Shown here piece after piece: positions 1 to 9,397 of a stretch of DNA of 37,290 nt. Under the pieces are notes generated by a model, which saw only the letters and a program-made list of their open reading frames with translations, did not search any database and was not told where the DNA came from. The DNA is from a virus. Location of the stretch: positions 1-37,290 of the IMG/VR virus record IMGVR_UViG_3300025120_000192. One strand, given 5' to 3'. The translations under genes and the position numbers were made by a program. Position 1 is the stretch's first letter. Each line of letters begins with the position of its first letter.

Positions 1-250
1 TGTTCTGAGACATTAAGTACTGAGAGGCGTCAGATGAAGCGTTTAGAATCCATTCATTGGCCGCTTTGTTTTCCCCCTGCGGAGCATCGGACAAGATATC
101 TCCTGTAGCCCGAGACGAAGCGTCAATAGCCTCACGTTGTTTCTCTCGGTCAGCCTCCTGCTCCTTGAGCGTATCAACAAGGTTGGTGGTAATAGCACCC
201 CAGTCGACCCTGCTCTTCTCATCTCTCTTTACGTACTTATAGTAGCTCAT
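1..250 (-). CDS. Internal virion (cargo-like) protein, N-terminal fragment
   Basis: This is the first 83 residues of a gene that runs off the left edge. It starts at ATG 250-248, which overlaps the stop of the preceding gene (ATGA overlap). The fragment begins MSYYKYVKRDEKSRVDWG and is hydrophilic and helix-forming, with a stretch rich in Glu, Lys and Gln. I do not recognise it by family. Its position directly after a T7 gp14-like internal protein and the muzzle/ring genes is where crAss-like and T7-like phages keep large internal or ejected proteins, so a cargo/ejection role is inferred from context only. Confidence 0.6.
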   Translation of the reverse strand, partial: MSYYKYVKRDEKSRVDWGAITTNLVDTLKEQEADREKQREAIDASSRATGDILSDAPQGENKAANEWILNASSDASQYLMSQN

Positions 251-1143
251 TGACCTATGAGTTGTTGTGGCATTACAAAGGTTTGACCTGAATTTAATCC
301 AAAGGCTGAGGCTGGCTCAGGCTTGTAATTCTTAGCGGCTTTAATCTGGGCGTTCGTCAAAGCCTGACTCAAAAGCTCTTGCTGTGTTAGACCACCAAGT
401 GAGCCAAAGAAATCACCGAAGTTACCATCGTCTCCTAAAGCTGTTTGCATAGTATCTAAGTCAAGGCCATATTGTCGAGCGAACTGTTCACGTTGACCAG
501 CAGACATCCCAGACATCTGCTGTTGTAAAAGAGGAGTGGTTTGCCCTAGGAACTCATTTCGCATATCTCCCTGTAATTCTTTACCAATCATCTTAGAGCC
601 ACGCCCTTGCTTATACAACGCCTGTCCAGCGTCAATCGTAGCCCCTACACCAGCCAGCATCTCAGCTCCCGAGGTGATAGCCGCAGCTCTAGCCGCCTGT
701 GAGTCAGCCGCAGCTTGCTGAGCTCCAGTAGCCTCCGCTTCAGCAATACCTCGTCGAGCAGTTATATTAGCTACGTCCTGGCTTTTAACAGCTATATCCC
801 TGTTGTACAAAGAGCGCTCCTGAGCCGACCGTAACTTGTCTTCTAAAGCGAGGCTACCACCGACAGCGAGTCCCGCGCTACGTGCCGCACCCCTCGGGTC
901 AGCCTCCTGAGCTGCCTGTACCTGCTGAGCCATCAATCGCTGCTGGCTCTCTCGAGCCTGCATATAGGCTTCTGTAGGGACTGACAGCTCTTGCATAGGG
1001 TTAATCTCAGTGAGACGCTTTGCCTCGCGCGTCGCCTTCTGAGCGGCTTTCTGAGCTTCTTTAATACGACGGTTAGCCTCAATGGCTTGGTACGTACTTA
1101 CGCCCGCCGAAGCTAACTGTAGTGCTGCTGTTACAAATGCCAT
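247..1143 (-). CDS. Putative internal virion / ejection protein (T7 gp14-like character)
   Basis: The 298-residue product is rich in Ala, Gln and Glu. It has a hydrophobic N-terminus (MAFVTAALQLASAGVSTYQA), a long predicted coiled-coil segment (about residues 20-160) and a Gly/Ala-rich hydrophobic patch near 165-185 (EMLAGVGATIDAGQALY). This composition is typical of small internal virion proteins of podoviruses (T7 gp14 type) that form part of the DNA ejection channel; that assignment is inference. A TATCTTTG box at 1160-1167 sits 16 bases upstream of the start and there is no Shine-Dalgarno motif. The stop overlaps the start of the next gene, suggesting translational coupling. Confidence 0.6.
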   Translation of the reverse strand: MAFVTAALQLASAGVSTYQAIEANRRIKEAQKAAQKATREAKRLTEINPMQELSVPTEAYMQARESQQRLMAQQVQAAQEADPRGAARSAGLAVGGSLALEDKLRSAQERSLYNRDIAVKSQDVANITARRGIAEAEATGAQQAAADSQAARAAAITSGAEMLAGVGATIDAGQALYKQGRGSKMIGKELQGDMRNEFLGQTTPLLQQQMSGMSAGQREQFARQYGLDLDTMQTALGDDGNFGDFFGSLGGLTQQELLSQALTNAQIKAAKNYKPEPASAFGLNSGQTFVMPQQLIGQ

Positions 1144-1159
1144 ACGATTTATGTTTAGT

Positions 1160-1167
1160 CAAAGATA
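1160..1167 (-). promoter_or_regulatory. Late promoter -7 box (TAnnTTTG)
   Basis: On the minus strand this reads TATCTTTG, the Bacteroidota -7 consensus, 16 bases upstream of ATG 1143. No clear -33 TTG lies 17-23 bases further upstream. The same box with nearly the same spacing precedes several other minus-strand genes. Confidence 0.55.
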
Positions 1168-1174
1168 ATTAGAA

Positions 1175-1948
1175 TCAAGGATAGGATTTCATCATCTGAC
1201 TCTCTACTACGAAAAGTTCCGTAGCAGTAGTCGATGAGTTGGTCGCGATAAACTTGCAATAGTGTCCGAGTACCCCGTGGGATTCTGCCTGTGCATTCTT
1301 TACGCCCATCATATACCACGTGTTCTGCGGGGTTGTTCCGCCTGCCGACAAAGTAAAGCTTACCTGTGTCCTGTCCGCTGAAAACGCAGTGACAGGTCCG
1401 ACTACAATAGGTACACCTGGATTAGTAGGGTTAATCGTATACAAGATATCGCCGATAGATAAGATGCTACTTACAGCAAAACCAAAGGTGATGACTCCAG
1501 TCGCTACAGTAGTATTAGAGCCAATGCCATTGACCGAGCGAAGGACATACTGCGAAGGGTCAATAGTCAAGGCAGGCTCGCCGTTCTCTCCGTCAGGGTT
1601 ACGGACAAACGCAAAGAACACAGCCTCTTTCTTCTCAAACCACGCTTCATTGATGTATCCGTTTTGGATGTCCGTCTCCAGCTCCATCTCCCACGCTTGG
1701 TCAGACTCCAACTCCATCGTCTTCCACAAACTGTTGTCCGTTGGGTTGTCGTTGAAGATACTCGTCATCTGAGATGCGTAATTTACTCCGTAGTACTGAT
1801 TACGCACCTCATTGGTATTATGCCTGTAAAGATTGCCTCCCTTAAAAGAGTAGAAGTAGTTGTTCATACCAGCCATCCACTCGGGGATGTAAGAGTAGAA
1901 CGAAGGCCATCCCTTTACGTCAGGAGAATATGTTAGTGTCTCAGCCAT
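1175..1948 (-). CDS. Structural protein of the tail region, unknown role
   Basis: The product is 257 residues starting MAETLTYSPDVKGWPSFYSY. A longer reading frame exists from 1999, but the ATG at 1948 is preferred because it overlaps the muzzle gene stop as TAATG, the junction used repeatedly in this genome. The N-terminal half is aromatic-rich (Trp, Tyr, Phe) and contains WMAGMNNYFYSFKGGNLYRH. The C-terminal half is a beta-rich stretch with Val, Ile and Gly (around residues 130-220) resembling virion beta-barrel modules. Location immediately after the muzzle-like gene makes it a tail or tail-accessory virion protein. I know this type of N-terminus from conserved phage structural proteins but cannot name its function. 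Confidence 0.65.
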   Translation of the reverse strand: MAETLTYSPDVKGWPSFYSYIPEWMAGMNNYFYSFKGGNLYRHNTNEVRNQYYGVNYASQMTSIFNDNPTDNSLWKTMELESDQAWEMELETDIQNGYINEAWFEKKEAVFFAFVRNPDGENGEPALTIDPSQYVLRSVNGIGSNTTVATGVITFGFAVSSILSIGDILYTINPTNPGVPIVVGPVTAFSADRTQVSFTLSAGGTTPQNTWYMMGVKNAQAESHGVLGHYCKFIATNSSTTATELFVVESQMMKSYP

Positions 1949-4900
1949 TAGTTTACTTTTGTTACTATAACTCCATTTACAACCCTGATATACGTACAAC
2001 CTAGGGCGCCTCCACTTAGTTTATAATATCCGTCATCAGCTACATCCTCACCGAGGTTGTCTTTAAACACCCAGTCGCGAACGGCAGGGATACCAAATGC
2101 ATTAGGCGTCAATACAGGCAAATTATAAAGCGTAGAATCAATAGCTAGGGTGCAGATATTTACATCAGTATTAGACTTAATACTTGAAGCAAACCCAGTT
2201 AATATACGAGGGCAATCAACATCTACCGACCAGTTAGGAACGCCCGATGCACAAGGGCTTACAATACGTACGTCCATCGTTGAGGGTGTCGCACTAGTTT
2301 TAGAAACGTAAAGCACATAGCTTCCAGCGGCGCCAGTAGTCAAGCTCGTAAGGTCAGATGCTTGTATGGTAATCGACTCAGTGGTATTGCTATTAACAAA
2401 ATCTGCTGTTATTTCATCCCATTCGTAAATAGGACGCACTGAAGTACCTGGGCTCGGATTGCACGTTGTGTCATCTCCGTAATACGGCCCAGCAAAATAA
2501 GAGCTATTAGGGTTTCCTCCGTCTGTGAGAGTTGTAGCGCTAGACACGCTAGTAGTAACACTATCGTAAGTAACAAATATACCTGTAGAGGCCCCTGGCG
2601 TAAAACGAATAGGGACCACTCCGACTCCCGCCGCTAAGTCATAAGTAATGTCATAGGCTGTATTAGGTCGTAAAGCGCTACTAGCTGGAGCTGGGACAGC
2701 TTCGGGTTCTGTACATTTTCTATTGCACGAAGCACAAGAAGTGGTAGGCGATAGAAGTCCTGCTACTTGCTCTCGAACTATTGAGTTTCCGTTTACTAAC
2801 TGAGAATAGAACTGATTAGCAGCGGGTGTATTTAATGATTCATCTGAATAAACGGTCGTAGCTAAAGAAAGATTAGCTGCGTCTAAATAGAATGTAGTTA
2901 AAGCGCCGCAACTACAACAAGCCGAGGCCGCGCTAGCCCCAGCGCAGAGGTCAGCCGATTCGGCAAGCCTGTAATCATAAATGAGATACAGATACTCATT
3001 GGTGTTGTTAGGCATAATAAAATCGCCTGTGTACAACAGTGAACCTAAAGTGTTAGGCGTTACCGTCAATGCATTTGATGATGCAGCAGCCAATAAAGCC
3101 GCTATGTCAGTAGGGTTGTTTCCATACAAAGTACTGCTTCTTAAGTACATTAACTTATTAGAGGAAGCCGCCGTAGGGTCATAATTAAATGTGTCGCCCG
3201 ACTGCTTTCTTACTTGTACATATACCGTAGAGCCATTGGGTGGAAATATTGTAGTCCCCTGTAATCCTGTAAGCAATTGGTATTGAGAAACCACGGGTGT
3301 AGCGCCTGCGCCAAATATAACGCCTTGGTTATAGGTGTTGCTTTGAGTTGTGCCATCCACAAATCGGAACTCGTTATGTATGGTTTGAGTCGCTTGCCAA
3401 TCTAAATTTAACGCTACCTGTACAATCTTAAGTTCGTTGCCTACAGGACAGTTTACGGTAAAGTTTAAGTTGGTTACCGAACCGCCGTTAGCCGTCACAA
3501 CAATAGCTACTGTGTTAGGATTGACAGAGTCTTTGGAGATAGTTAAGGTACCCGCAGTAGTTATATTTCCACTAGGATAATCAGTTCCGTTATAGTTAGC
3601 GTTTATACTAAATGTAGTGATTCCTACCCCTGGCCCCAGTGCAGGGGTGTTCCACTCAATCACTACATCGCCCACTACACCACCCAAATTAACGCAGAAC
3701 TCAGAGGTGTCTCCCGCCGCCGCCAAGTTAATGGTCTGGCTAATATCGCAATTCACGCAGGCCGTTTCAACAGGGAGTTTATTCTCATTAGATGATACCA
3801 CATACTCATCCATATATGGGTCGTAACCACCAAGCTTCTGGGTGTTGAACTTAGAGTTGAATAAATCCCTAAAGTAACCACGCATACCCGATTGAGAAAT
3901 CACAGATAACTGTTCGTTGCTAAAGCTAGAGCCACGTAACTGAATGACCGCACCGCGCTTAGAATCGGTAAAGTATTTGTCCATACCAAACTCAGCATAA
4001 CTCTCGGGGTTAGCCGAGATGCCGTACTCCTCTACTCGAGCGACTTGCTGGCCTAAAATTAACGGAGCTGCGGTCAGGATGTTGCCACCCTCAGCATCTG
4101 TAACTGCGTTCTTGTTGGCAAGGACATATGATATACGGTCTTCCTGCAAAACCAAGATGTCCGTTTCTCGGGCCACCATCTTTTGGATAGGGCCGTATAT
4201 GTCTTCTAGAGCCTTAAAGTTAAGTAAGCCAAGGTTAAACTCGTTGAGTTTGTTTACGTTACTCTCGTCATTATAAACCCCGCTGTACGTGATATCAGCA
4301 AAGCGGTCTGCTCTCTTAAAGTCCTGAGCAGATACCAGTATAGTTCGTTCACCCAAAGCGAACGACTGACCGATAGACGAGTCCTCAATTTTATAGCTTT
4401 CTACGCCATTACCAAATGAGTAACAATTAAAGAAGTCAAGCTCCACCACGCCCTCTGTAGTAGCGTCTTGGTTGGTGACGTTACCTTGGTGGTATCCACC
4501 TATGACATCATAGTTCTCACTGCCTTCAAAGAACACACCGTCCGCAATTTCATTAGGGACTGTTTCAAAAGCAACAAGACTGCCAGGCTCCTGTATACAG
4601 AACTCAACTGTCGTTACAGAAGGCTCTCCAGCAAGACCACTTACAGCTCTACTCCCATTAACACACCGTAAATAAAGACGTCGTTCTGACGAAACGGTAG
4701 AGTCATTTATTTCATAAAAGAACATCTGGTTTTGCCCCTCAACAAGAGGTCTTAACGTAGATGTCGAACCAGACGATATGGGGCTTGAAATAGGTGCTAG
4801 TACCACATTAGAGTTTTCTCCAGAATCATCCTGACAATTTACATTGCAATCCATAGAAGACGGAATGATAGAGTTCAAACCTTCCCCCTCCCAAAATTCT

Positions 4901-7386
4901 TGAATATTCGAGTATGGTTGACTTGCCGTAAAGGTTTTAGTGACTCTACAAAACTCAGCGCCATTATTACCAGGACAGAGAAGACCTACATTATTCCTTC
5001 TGAATTTAATCTTAACCCTTACAACGCTTCCCGAAGGAACAGGAATTTGGCTAAAGCCACTGCTAGTATTTACGAAGAGAGGATAATTAACAATCGCTTG
5101 ACCTTGATAGTAGTTTTCTGTTTGAGTAGCCCCTAAACTAACTGAAGTACTATCGGTTGCTTTAGCTTTTACTTGAGAATAACATATATTTTGAACCGAA
5201 GTGTCTACGCTAAAGTCTTGAGCCCGTAACCGAATATAAAGACCTGGTACCTCTAATATATCAGTCGAATTCTGAAGTAAATGAAGGAAGTTAGTGGGCT
5301 GAGAAACTTTGTCTAGCACGGTAACTTTTAACTCATCAGATACCGCCCCATTTCCGTCTGTCTTTACAATAAGTTCAGTCCCTACATCTACTAAAGCTTG
5401 GTCTTGACCAACCAACCTAAACCAATAAGAGGTAGTGCTAGGGTCGTAATAATACGTTGTAGAGTATATCGTATCGTAGGTTCCTCGAGATTGCTTCAAT
5501 ACAAACTTATATGTGTCAGCCCAACTAGGAGCTGTCATATTTATTGGTATCGTAGTTCGAATCCTATTGATAGCAGAGCTATTAACAGGCGGGACAAAAA
5601 CCGTATTCTCAAAAGAAGTCAACGTAGTGGTGGCTCTCTTGTACTTGTCCATATAAACAATCCCTACCTCATAGTCTCTGTTACTGTGAAGGCTTTTATT
5701 GCTAGACTCGGTTTGATATGTAAACGCTACGTTACTAACATTAAAATACTCAAAGTTTTGATTGTCTGTTGTTGTGGTATTGTTGTACTGAGCAGCTAAT
5801 ATTTGTAGCGAAAATTCATTTGGTGTCGCAGAGTTGCTTGACAAAAACACACCTTGAGACCCTGCGGTAATTCCAGTGTTAACTAAGGTATATCCCGACG
5901 GAGCGACAAGAGCACAATTATATATATCGGTAAAAGCGCTTCCGCTGGAACAACTTCCTACAGGTTGAAAGCTTCCTGATAAATTAGAACCTATTTGAGC
6001 AATAAAATCAGGGCTGTTTACCATCTCAAATACAGTCGTGTAGTTTTGAGGTAAATTAAAAACAAATGAAACGGTAAATGTAGGATGGGCAATAGTTGAG
6101 CTTGGTGACCACGTTCCAGAAAACCCTTGGCTTGTAACGGTAAATGAAAAACCAAATACCCCTCCCTCCACTAAAGACAACCCTGTACCTGTAAAATCAA
6201 TTACAGCATTAGCATCAGTGGCGGTAACGGTAGAGGCTGTATCTATGGTGTAATTAACACCAGTGGACGTGCTGCCATTATTTTGTGATACAGAAAGATT
6301 TTGAGATAATAATCTAGCCGTATAATTTGTATCAATACGAGCCCCCGTAGCGGTCGTTAAATCATAACCATCCTCATAGTTGCCATACATCAAGCGGTTG
6401 CCCATAAATGTTTGAGCTTGAGCAACTAGAGGTACGTTATCATATAAACGTAATATCTCAGACGAAGGCAATAACGTATATATCTGCTGATTAGTAAAGT
6501 TAACCGTCTGCACTATACCGTCAGGCCAACCCGCCTCTTCCTTGATATACTTCTGCATAACCCGAATATCCGAGTCATTACCTAGCTTGAAGCATATATC
6601 AATACCAACCACATCTTCACCACCCGTATTCACCCCCACCACCGCTGTGTTGTAGCGGTTAAGCATTCCATCGTTAAAGTTGGTGTCGGGGTCTAGGTTG
6701 AAGGGGCTGCTCTCAAATGCCACATCCGTAAACTGCGACAACGCACTGTACTCATTGTCGATATACTTATATCGATAGGCAAACGAAACGAAGTTAGTCT
6801 CTAGGTAGTTCTCTTCGCCAGGCGCATCGATAAGCTGAAGGGTAGGCGCTTTTCTTGGCGGCTTTTTAATGACCGATATATCATCCTCTGTAATCTGGTC
6901 TACGTGACCTGCCGTTGGCTCGAGATAGCTTCTCGTGACGTTAATCTTACGAGGCGGGTTAATGTCGTCGGTAAAGAACAGTAAGTCCTCAACCTTATTG
7001 ACGCCAGTAATAAGGAACGTAGGGTTAAAGTTAAGGACGCTAGTGCTAACTACGTGGTATATGAAAAGGTCGGTATTGGTGTTGTACGAAACAATCATAT
7101 CCACTGGGGTACTATGTGACCCGTCGTGTATAAACCAATAGATAGTCTCATTGACACCATCCTCAAATGAGCCAATGCATTGAGCGGTACTTAAATCAAC
7201 GCCCTTGTACTGTAATGTAGTAAGTTTAGTATTTCCCTTGGAGTTTTCTACCGAGCCCACCTCAGACCCTTCCGTAGAGCCGAGGCGTACGTTTAATGCG
7301 TTGATATACTCCCCGTTAGGGACAAGGCGCTCGTCCACGCTCTTGTTCATACGCCCCTTGATAAAGTGCCTCTTTACGTTGCCCAT
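1948..7386 (-). CDS. Giant tail muzzle / stabilisation-like protein
   Basis: At 1812 residues this is the largest gene here. The N-terminus (MGNVKRHFIKGRMNKSVDER, then LVPNGEYINALNVRLGS and EGSEVGSVENSKGN) matches the characteristic start of crAss-like tail stabilisation or muzzle proteins, which also share features with the P22 gp4/T7 gp12 region. The muzzle closes the tail tube and interacts with DNA and the ejection apparatus; that role is from family knowledge. The rest is beta-rich with many Ser/Thr/Asn segments and several Cys clusters (CVNC near residue 1210, a CC-x-C group near 1485, CASCNRKC near 1555). Start and stop both use TAATG overlaps with neighbours, which ties it to the ring-protein genes upstream. 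No frameshift is visible. Confidence 0.75.
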   Translation of the reverse strand: MGNVKRHFIKGRMNKSVDERLVPNGEYINALNVRLGSTEGSEVGSVENSKGNTKLTTLQYKGVDLSTAQCIGSFEDGVNETIYWFIHDGSHSTPVDMIVSYNTNTDLFIYHVVSTSVLNFNPTFLITGVNKVEDLLFFTDDINPPRKINVTRSYLEPTAGHVDQITEDDISVIKKPPRKAPTLQLIDAPGEENYLETNFVSFAYRYKYIDNEYSALSQFTDVAFESSPFNLDPDTNFNDGMLNRYNTAVVGVNTGGEDVVGIDICFKLGNDSDIRVMQKYIKEEAGWPDGIVQTVNFTNQQIYTLLPSSEILRLYDNVPLVAQAQTFMGNRLMYGNYEDGYDLTTATGARIDTNYTARLLSQNLSVSQNNGSTSTGVNYTIDTASTVTATDANAVIDFTGTGLSLVEGGVFGFSFTVTSQGFSGTWSPSSTIAHPTFTVSFVFNLPQNYTTVFEMVNSPDFIAQIGSNLSGSFQPVGSCSSGSAFTDIYNCALVAPSGYTLVNTGITAGSQGVFLSSNSATPNEFSLQILAAQYNNTTTTDNQNFEYFNVSNVAFTYQTESSNKSLHSNRDYEVGIVYMDKYKRATTTLTSFENTVFVPPVNSSAINRIRTTIPINMTAPSWADTYKFVLKQSRGTYDTIYSTTYYYDPSTTSYWFRLVGQDQALVDVGTELIVKTDGNGAVSDELKVTVLDKVSQPTNFLHLLQNSTDILEVPGLYIRLRAQDFSVDTSVQNICYSQVKAKATDSTSVSLGATQTENYYQGQAIVNYPLFVNTSSGFSQIPVPSGSVVRVKIKFRRNNVGLLCPGNNGAEFCRVTKTFTASQPYSNIQEFWEGEGLNSIIPSSMDCNVNCQDDSGENSNVVLAPISSPISSGSTSTLRPLVEGQNQMFFYEINDSTVSSERRLYLRCVNGSRAVSGLAGEPSVTTVEFCIQEPGSLVAFETVPNEIADGVFFEGSENYDVIGGYHQGNVTNQDATTEGVVELDFFNCYSFGNGVESYKIEDSSIGQSFALGERTILVSAQDFKRADRFADITYSGVYNDESNVNKLNEFNLGLLNFKALEDIYGPIQKMVARETDILVLQEDRISYVLANKNAVTDAEGGNILTAAPLILGQQVARVEEYGISANPESYAEFGMDKYFTDSKRGAVIQLRGSSFSNEQLSVISQSGMRGYFRDLFNSKFNTQKLGGYDPYMDEYVVSSNENKLPVETACVNCDISQTINLAAAGDTSEFCVNLGGVVGDVVIEWNTPALGPGVGITTFSINANYNGTDYPSGNITTAGTLTISKDSVNPNTVAIVVTANGGSVTNLNFTVNCPVGNELKIVQVALNLDWQATQTIHNEFRFVDGTTQSNTYNQGVIFGAGATPVVSQYQLLTGLQGTTIFPPNGSTVYVQVRKQSGDTFNYDPTAASSNKLMYLRSSTLYGNNPTDIAALLAAASSNALTVTPNTLGSLLYTGDFIMPNNTNEYLYLIYDYRLAESADLCAGASAASACCSCGALTTFYLDAANLSLATTVYSDESLNTPAANQFYSQLVNGNSIVREQVAGLLSPTTSCASCNRKCTEPEAVPAPASSALRPNTAYDITYDLAAGVGVVPIRFTPGASTGIFVTYDSVTTSVSSATTLTDGGNPNSSYFAGPYYGDDTTCNPSPGTSVRPIYEWDEITADFVNSNTTESITIQASDLTSLTTGAAGSYVLYVSKTSATPSTMDVRIVSPCASGVPNWSVDVDCPRILTGFASSIKSNTDVNICTLAIDSTLYNLPVLTPNAFGIPAVRDWVFKDNLGEDVADDGYYKLSGGALGCTYIRVVNGVIVTKVN

Positions 7387-8312
7387 TATTTAATCCACTT
7401 ATTTTGTCCGCGCAAGTTCATCAAAAGACGCCCAGGGTGTATGTTACTGATACGAATCTTTGCGTTGCGCAGTAAAGCAGATTTATTTTTCTTCGACCGA
7501 TTTACTACATACTCCTGAGTTCCCATATGCGAATTGAGAAGCGAGTAAGAGATATACGCGTATACGTATTCTTCAAACAGCTTGTTAACAGTAATCAATG
7601 AGTCATCTCCACCCTCCATACCATCGCTGACGTATTCTAAGATGCAACTCTCACCCGACATCACAGAACTAAAATTAATGACTCCAGATTTTGGGTCGAT
7701 ACGAAACGTAGGGTTAGCGTTAGCGGTCTCTGTATTAAGGCCAAAAAAAGCCCCGCCTACAGGGAAGTCAAAATACCACATCCCATCGATACACCACCCT
7801 TCGTATCCATCATACGGGCTGTCTTCGTTGAGGTACATAGACTTTAATGTGCTGTTGAGCCTAGCCTCATCGATAGGTGAGAACTCTGGCTTCAGTGCCG
7901 CTCCCGTCTCATCAAATAGGATACGGTTGTTTGAGTCTTGCAGGTAAGCCTGTGCACTGGTAACCTGAATATTCTCGGTCAAGGGGAATACAACCCCGTC
8001 TTTAAACATAGATAGTCGTACCCAGTTTACGTAATCACTTGGAAGAATAAACCGAAGGTCATCCGATACGTTGAGCTGCAATACCTTAATCTCTTTGAAC
8101 GCATCGTAGTTAAGCTCCTGTATCGCTCGCTTGGCGTGAAACAAAATCTTATACCGAGACTTCTCATTAACCAGCTCATTGTTACCACTGTACATAAGCT
8201 GGTAATTGCTTACGATATCACGCAAGCTTACGTATTGATACGAACCCCAGTTCGCGTCTTCAGGTGAAGCGCCAGCGTTCTCATAGTATTGGTATTGAGT
8301 TAGGTATGCCAT
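7386..8312 (-). CDS. Ring / head-tail connector protein
   Basis: The 308-residue product contains SLRDIVSNYQLMYSG and SRYKILFHAKRAIQELNYD, a pattern I associate with crAss-like ring proteins lying next to the muzzle gene. These form the collar between portal and tail. The remainder alternates helical and beta segments (for example LRFILPSDYVNWVRLSMF). The stop overlaps the muzzle start (TAATG), consistent with stoichiometric co-translation of tail parts. It starts two bases after the stop of the upstream ring-like gene. The function is inferred from position and recognised sequence character. Confidence 0.7.
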   Translation of the reverse strand: MAYLTQYQYYENAGASPEDANWGSYQYVSLRDIVSNYQLMYSGNNELVNEKSRYKILFHAKRAIQELNYDAFKEIKVLQLNVSDDLRFILPSDYVNWVRLSMFKDGVVFPLTENIQVTSAQAYLQDSNNRILFDETGAALKPEFSPIDEARLNSTLKSMYLNEDSPYDGYEGWCIDGMWYFDFPVGGAFFGLNTETANANPTFRIDPKSGVINFSSVMSGESCILEYVSDGMEGGDDSLITVNKLFEEYVYAYISYSLLNSHMGTQEYVVNRSKKNKSALLRNAKIRISNIHPGRLLMNLRGQNKWIK

Positions 8313-8313
8313 A

Positions 8314-9000
8314 TTACTTGGTTGCTTGGTCGTCTAGCTGTTCTTGTCCTAGTGAATAATTCACAACATCCATCTCACGTATTGACACCCCTGAGTACTG
8401 TAAAATCTTATTTACCAATCGAGGCTCGTCATCAGACGGCAACTCAAAGTCTTGGTAGTCTGCCTGAGTCTCATCGAATACAGGTTCGCCTGCCGTTAAA
8501 CTAATATAAGTCCAGTTGGGCTCTAACGGGTATCTAATATATTGAATAGTTCCAGAGGTAATGGTATCTGGATATGCTGTGGCGTTATTGCCATTTTGAA
8601 CGTATGCGGGAAAGCTTAACGACGGCGATGTAAGTAAAGAAGAAAGAAGAAGATTAATCTTTGAGTTTGACACCTGCTCCATCTCGTAGTTACTTCCTGT
8701 AGGGAGAAGCCTGTTAAGAAGATAATAATCCGCTGGAAGAGCAAACGTATTGGTAGTAAAATTAGCTACCGTAGAAAAGGTGTCGATTACTTCCTCGAGA
8801 CCCCTTGTGATATCAGCATAGCCTGTTCCTGACTGTCGGATATTCTCCTTATTAATCTGGTAGTTATAGTCGTAAAAGTACTGGTCAAATATCTCGAGCT
8901 GTGCCTGCTTGGCATATAGATTAAAATCTGCTGGAGAGAGATACCCGAAATTATTCTTGTTCAGTATCGATAATACTGTATTCCTTACCGAATTTATCAT
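8314..9000 (-). CDS. Tail tubular / ring-like protein
   Basis: The 228-residue protein begins MINSVRNTVLSILNKNNFGY and continues LSPADFNLYAKQAQLEIFDQ, a helical N-terminus typical of head-to-tail connector proteins of Bacteroidota podoviruses. It is followed by a segment with ADYYLLNRLL and a C-terminal acidic tail. It is the first gene of a transcription unit, because a terminator (9027-9058) ends the previous unit and a TATCTTTG promoter box (9015-9022) sits 14 bases upstream of the start. The following ring protein and muzzle genes are tightly linked, so a collar or ring role is likely. Confidence 0.65.
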   Translation of the reverse strand: MINSVRNTVLSILNKNNFGYLSPADFNLYAKQAQLEIFDQYFYDYNYQINKENIRQSGTGYADITRGLEEVIDTFSTVANFTTNTFALPADYYLLNRLLPTGSNYEMEQVSNSKINLLLSSLLTSPSLSFPAYVQNGNNATAYPDTITSGTIQYIRYPLEPNWTYISLTAGEPVFDETQADYQDFELPSDDEPRLVNKILQYSGVSIREMDVVNYSLGQEQLDDQATK

Positions 9001-9014
9001 AGGGACACTTTTGA

Positions 9015-9022
9015 CAAAGATA
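9015..9022 (-). promoter_or_regulatory. Late promoter for tail operon (TTG-N18-TATCTTTG)
   Basis: The minus strand reads TATCTTTG here, with a TTG element at 9043-9041 exactly 18 bases upstream. The -33 element lies in the loop side of the terminator hairpin 9027-9058, so terminator and promoter physically overlap. The start codon is 14 bases downstream. Confidence 0.65.
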
Positions 9023-9026
9023 AATC

Positions 9027-9058
9027 AAAAAAAGGGGCCACAATTTGTGACCCCTTTT
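9027..9058 (-). terminator. Strong intrinsic terminator (minus strand)
   Basis: In the minus-strand transcript the arms AAAAGGGGUCACA and UGUGGCCCCUUUU form a 13-bp stem with an AAU loop, followed by a run of U. The single non-Watson-Crick position is a G-U wobble on the minus transcript but a C-A mismatch on the plus transcript, so the element is oriented for the minus strand. It ends the unit containing 9082-9387. Confidence 0.85.
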
Positions 9059-9081
9059 CTATTACGTTAATGCCTTTTCAA

Positions 9082-9387
9082 TTAGACAATACCAAACACA
9101 CTTGCCCTAGGAGGGTATGATAAAGCTGTGTGTTTATCCTGCGTGGCGGGTTTTGCCAACGCTGCAACCACCTGCCGTAAATACCACCCCGCATAGTTAA
9201 ATTTAGCTAGCTGAGCGGGACTCACCTCTTCTATTCCAATGCCCAGCTCTGAGAGCGCTACATTTAATTTAAGAGGAAAATTAAAGATAGTTCCACCCAA
9301 CTGAGGTAAGCAAACATAGCCTACAGTTCCCGCTTCAACCTCTACAGATGGAGAAGATGGTATGATAAGTTTCGTATTAGTCGCCAT
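9082..9387 (-). CDS. Small conserved virion-block protein, unknown
   Basis: The 101-residue product starts MATNTKLIIPSSPSVEVEAG and has an N-terminal beta-type segment (VGYVCLPQLGGTIFNFPLKL) followed by a helical segment rich in Ala and Leu (LAKFNYAGWYLRQVVAALAK). I do not recognise it. It sits between a beta-barrel-repeat virion protein and the tail unit, and is the last gene before the 9027-9058 terminator. A small head or collar accessory protein is a reasonable inference. Confidence 0.55.
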   Translation of the reverse strand: MATNTKLIIPSSPSVEVEAGTVGYVCLPQLGGTIFNFPLKLNVALSELGIGIEEVSPAQLAKFNYAGWYLRQVVAALAKPATQDKHTALSYPPRASVFGIV

Positions 9388-9397
9388 AGTCTTATGT

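Noticed and set aside
1320-1772. Plus-strand frame opposite the 1175-1948 gene, and similar plus-strand frames opposite the muzzle, capsid, portal and fibre genes
   Set aside because: They are antisense shadows of strong minus-strand genes, with composition that mirrors the coding strand and no promoters or leaders.
1949-1999. Upstream start for the 1175-1948 gene
   Set aside because: The longer frame reads into the muzzle coding region; the TAATG junction at 1948 matches the other gene borders.
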